From Bryobacterales bacterium (GTDB lineage Bacteria > Acidobacteriota > Terriglobia > Bryobacterales > Bryobacteraceae): a stretch of DNA of 8,558 nt. Where the stretch lies: assembly GCA_003487005.1 (NCBI GenBank), contig DNFG01000201.1, positions 1,713 through 10,270 on the forward strand. Reading direction: 5' to 3'. Below, piece by piece: positions 6,612-8,558 of this stretch. Position numbers and translations under genes: made by a program. Position 1 is the first letter of the stretch. Each line of letters begins with the position of its first letter. The notes beneath the pieces were generated by a model. The model was not told where the DNA came from. It ran no database searches and worked only from the letters and a program-made list of their open reading frames with translations.

Positions 6612-7115
6612 CTACACACCGGCGGGCCCGGGGGCCGGCGCCGCCGTGACTTGCACGGTTTTGTCCACATCCAGCAGCAACAGGAGCCGCTCTTCGAGTT
6701 GAAAGATGCCCGCGATGAGGTCGCGGGTCAAGGGAGACAGGTTTTCGGGCGGGGGTTCGAGGGCGGCCGCGCCGGTTTCAATCACATCGCCGATTTCGTC
6801 GACAAGGAGGCTGACGGCGCCGCCGCCGGTGTGAATGACGACATTCATGGCGGCGGTGGCGGTGTTGCGGGGCGCGAGGCCGAGGCGGCGGCGCATGTCG
6901 AGCGCCGTGACGATCTGGCCGCGGAGGTTGATCAGACCTTCGACCTCGGCGGGGGCGAGCGGGACCGGAGTCATGGTCTGCTCGCGGAGGATTTCCTGCA
7001 CTTCGAGCACATCCACCCCGAAGAACAGACCGTCCACGAAGAAGGTGGCGTACTGTGCGCCCGCCCGGACACTGGAACGGGCAGCGACGGGTTCAATGGC
7101 CAGTGGCCGTGACAT
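6612..7115 (-). CDS. cheW: CheW coupling protein
   Basis: Adaptor of 167 residues that links the receptor tip to CheA in signalling arrays. The family core is visible: FFGVDVLEVQEIL (31-43), then GLINLRGQIVTALDMRRRLGL (60-80) containing the receptor-contact arginine R65, and VSLLVDEIGDVIE (101-113) followed by IAGIFQLEERLLLLLDVDK (134-152). A short proline/alanine-rich tail ends it. The open frame continues upstream to 7226, but the ATG at 7115 is preferred: GGGGAGGT stands four bases before it, and the upstream part is shadow of cheA. The start overlaps the cheA stop as TGATG, a classic coupling arrangement. The mcp gene starts 15 nt after its stop, so receptor, adaptor and kinase are made together. 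Confidence 0.95.
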   Translation of the reverse strand: MSRPLAIEPVAARSSVRAGAQYATFFVDGLFFGVDVLEVQEILREQTMTPVPLAPAEVEGLINLRGQIVTALDMRRRLGLAPRNTATAAMNVVIHTGGGAVSLLVDEIGDVIETGAAALEPPPENLSPLTRDLIAGIFQLEERLLLLLDVDKTVQVTAAPAPGPAGV

Positions 7116-8558
7116 CAGGACCTCCCCGGCCCGGCGGATACCGGGACTTCGCGGCCGCCGGCGACGGCGGCGGACAGCTTCTTGAGACTGCGGGCCATGG
7201 CCTCCCAGTCGAACTTGCACTGGCACTCCTCGAGGCCTTCGCGGGCGGCACTCCAGCCCGCCTGCTGTCCTGCATCCGCGGCGAGGGCGAGCAGGGGGCG
7301 GCCGGCGGCCATCAGCGATTCACGGCCTTCCGGATCGAGATCCAGCGAGGCGGCGAGAATTGCGCCGGGGTGTTTTTCCAGCGCGGCCAGCGCGGCGGGG
7401 GCGGAGGCCGCCTCGACAACGCGGTAGCCCGCCATTTCGAGACCGCTTCGCAGAAGGCCGCGGGCGAATCCGGAGGGTTCAACGACGAGGACCGTCTCGC
7501 CGCCTCCGGTGGAGCGCGCTCCGAAGCGGCCATGTTCCAGCACGAATCGAAGATCGAGCAGGTCCACGAGACGGCCGCCGACGACAGCCGAGCCGAGAAT
7601 CCCGGCACATGCGGCGGATTCGCGCACGCTGACTTCGTCTTCGACAATGTCGAGAATCCGGTCGACGACCACCCCGGTGCCACGGTCGCCGTCGTGGATG
7701 ACGATGACTTCGAGTGATTGTTCCGGGGCGCCGATGGCGGGCAAGCCCGGGTCCAGCAGGGTGGCCAGCCGCACAAGGGGGAGAATGCCGCCACGATACT
7801 GGACAACATCACGGCCCCCGGCCGACTCGATGTCCGAAGGGGCGAACTCCTCGAGACGCGACACGAGGGAAACGGGCACGGCGAGGCGTGCGAACCGGCC
7901 TGCGCCGAAGACGAGCAGCCGCTGCCGGTCCAGCATGGGGGAGGTGCGGGACTCCGGTCCGGTGTGCGGTCCGGTGTCGCCGAGGACAGCGGCGCGCTGG
8001 CCCAAACCGACGACATCGAGAATCAGCGCCACGCGGCCATCGCCCATGATAGTCGCTCCGGCATACACATCGAGACCTTTGAGTTGCTTGCCGAGCGGCT
8101 TCACGACGATTTCCTGGGTGTCCTGAATCCCATCAACGACGAGGCCAAACTGGCGGTTCTCCGCCTGAACGACGACGATATTGACGACGGAGGCCGGAGT
8201 GTCCGCACCAGGCAGGCCGAGCGCCTCGCGCAGATCGACCACGGGCAGGAGTTGGCCGCGAAGACGGTACACCCGGCTATTGCGAATCCGGTGCATGTTG
8301 GCCTGGCCGGTGTCGCCTTCCAGCCGGACGAGTTCGACGAGATTCACCTGAGGGATCACGAAGGCCATGCCCGGACAGGCGCCATCCCGGGGGGGGCCGC
8401 ACCGGTCTGCGAGACTGACAACCAGTCCGGGGATGATGGCGAGAGTGAGCGGGATCTTGAGCCGGACGCACAGGCCCTCGCCGGTGCGGCTGTTCAACTC
8501 CACAGAACCGCCGATCCGCTCAATATTGCAGCGAACGACGTCCATGCCGACGCCGCGG
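7115..8558 (-). CDS. cheA: Hybrid CheA histidine kinase, C-terminal part
   Basis: Chemotaxis histidine kinase whose 5' end is beyond the window; 480 residues are seen. It starts inside the ATP-binding domain at the G2 box, RGVGMDVV, so the Hpt (P1), dimerisation (P3) and most of P4 are missing. Counting from that Met (8545) as 1: end of P4 to ~35 (KIPLTLAIIPG); P5 CheW-like domain ~36-185, with FVIPQVNLVELVRL and RLRGQLLPVVDL; a linker; a second CheW-like domain ~207-338 (YRGGILPLVRLATLL, VVVDRILDIVEDEV, LVDLLDLRFVL); then a receiver-like domain ~350-462. That receiver is degenerate: the acid pair reads E356-P357, the expected phosphoacceptor falls at S400/L401 (or D402 with a shift), and the following loop is short; K444 in CKFD remains. 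An extra ~12-residue segment with C49 and C57 sits before P5. First known gene of the operon; promoter not visible. Confidence 0.94.
   Translation of the reverse strand, partial: RGVGMDVVRCNIERIGGSVELNSRTGEGLCVRLKIPLTLAIIPGLVVSLADRCGPPRDGACPGMAFVIPQVNLVELVRLEGDTGQANMHRIRNSRVYRLRGQLLPVVDLREALGLPGADTPASVVNIVVVQAENRQFGLVVDGIQDTQEIVVKPLGKQLKGLDVYAGATIMGDGRVALILDVVGLGQRAAVLGDTGPHTGPESRTSPMLDRQRLLVFGAGRFARLAVPVSLVSRLEEFAPSDIESAGGRDVVQYRGGILPLVRLATLLDPGLPAIGAPEQSLEVIVIHDGDRGTGVVVDRILDIVEDEVSVRESAACAGILGSAVVGGRLVDLLDLRFVLEHGRFGARSTGGGETVLVVEPSGFARGLLRSGLEMAGYRVVEAASAPAALAALEKHPGAILAASLDLDPEGRESLMAAGRPLLALAADAGQQAGWSAAREGLEECQCKFDWEAMARSLKKLSAAVAGGREVPVSAGPGRS
7116..7127 (-). promoter_or_regulatory. 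cheW ribosome binding site, deciding the start
   Basis: GGGGAGGT at 7127-7120 on the minus strand precedes the ATG at 7115 by four bases and lies in the last codons of cheA. It rules in this start over the upstream in-frame ATG at 7226 and supports translational coupling through the TGATG overlap. Confidence 0.75.

Noticed and set aside
7116..7226. N-terminal extension of CheW by 37 residues
   Set aside because: Arg-rich shadow of the cheA 3' end; the ATG at 7115 has a strong ribosome site and a TGATG overlap.
8389..8396. Run of eight G as a possible frameshift in cheA
   Set aside because: The CheA frame is intact and conserved on both sides (kinase end and P5), so the run does not break the gene.

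Overview
The window is GC-rich bacterial DNA with tightly packed genes. It holds most of one chemosensory (che) operon on the minus strand, preceded on the left by three unrelated genes. There are no transposons, tRNAs, rRNAs or CRISPR arrays. The organism cannot be named from these genes. The GC-rich codon use, an exported RidA-family protein, a soluble PAS/poly-HAMP receptor and a CheX phosphatase would fit a soil bacterium such as a member of the Acidobacteriota (Solibacter/Bryobacter type) or a deltaproteobacterium. That is only an inference.

Left part (1-1974): the 3' two thirds of rarA (AAA+ replication-fork protein, plus strand) runs in from outside the window. Its stop codon lies directly against the stop codon of a convergent RidA-family gene whose product starts with a signal peptide. 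A divergent promoter region of about 106 bp separates that gene from a small plus-strand gene for a single PilZ domain, a predicted c-di-GMP receptor. A 98-bp GC-rich gap with hairpin potential lies between pilZ and the end of the che operon.

Right part (1975-8558): in transcription order, right to left, the operon reads cheA (5' end cut off) - cheW - mcp - cheY - cheB - cheR - cheX. Most junctions overlap or are separated by about 15 nt. The exception is mcp-cheY, where a 10-bp GC-rich hairpin sits just before a cheY that has no Shine-Dalgarno sequence. The operon promoter lies outside the window.

How it should work: a membrane-free PAS/poly-HAMP receptor signals through CheW to the kinase CheA. 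CheA would phosphorylate the stand-alone receiver CheY and the methylesterase CheB. CheR and CheB set receptor methylation, and CheX (one ExxN motif) removes phosphate from CheY. CheA is not the standard form: after its P5 domain it carries a second CheW-like domain and a C-terminal receiver-like domain that has lost its usual phosphorylation residues. No flagellar, pilus or other output gene is in the window, so it cannot be said whether this operon controls swimming, twitching or something else. The neighbouring PilZ gene hints at a link with c-di-GMP, but it is on the other strand and in its own transcript.
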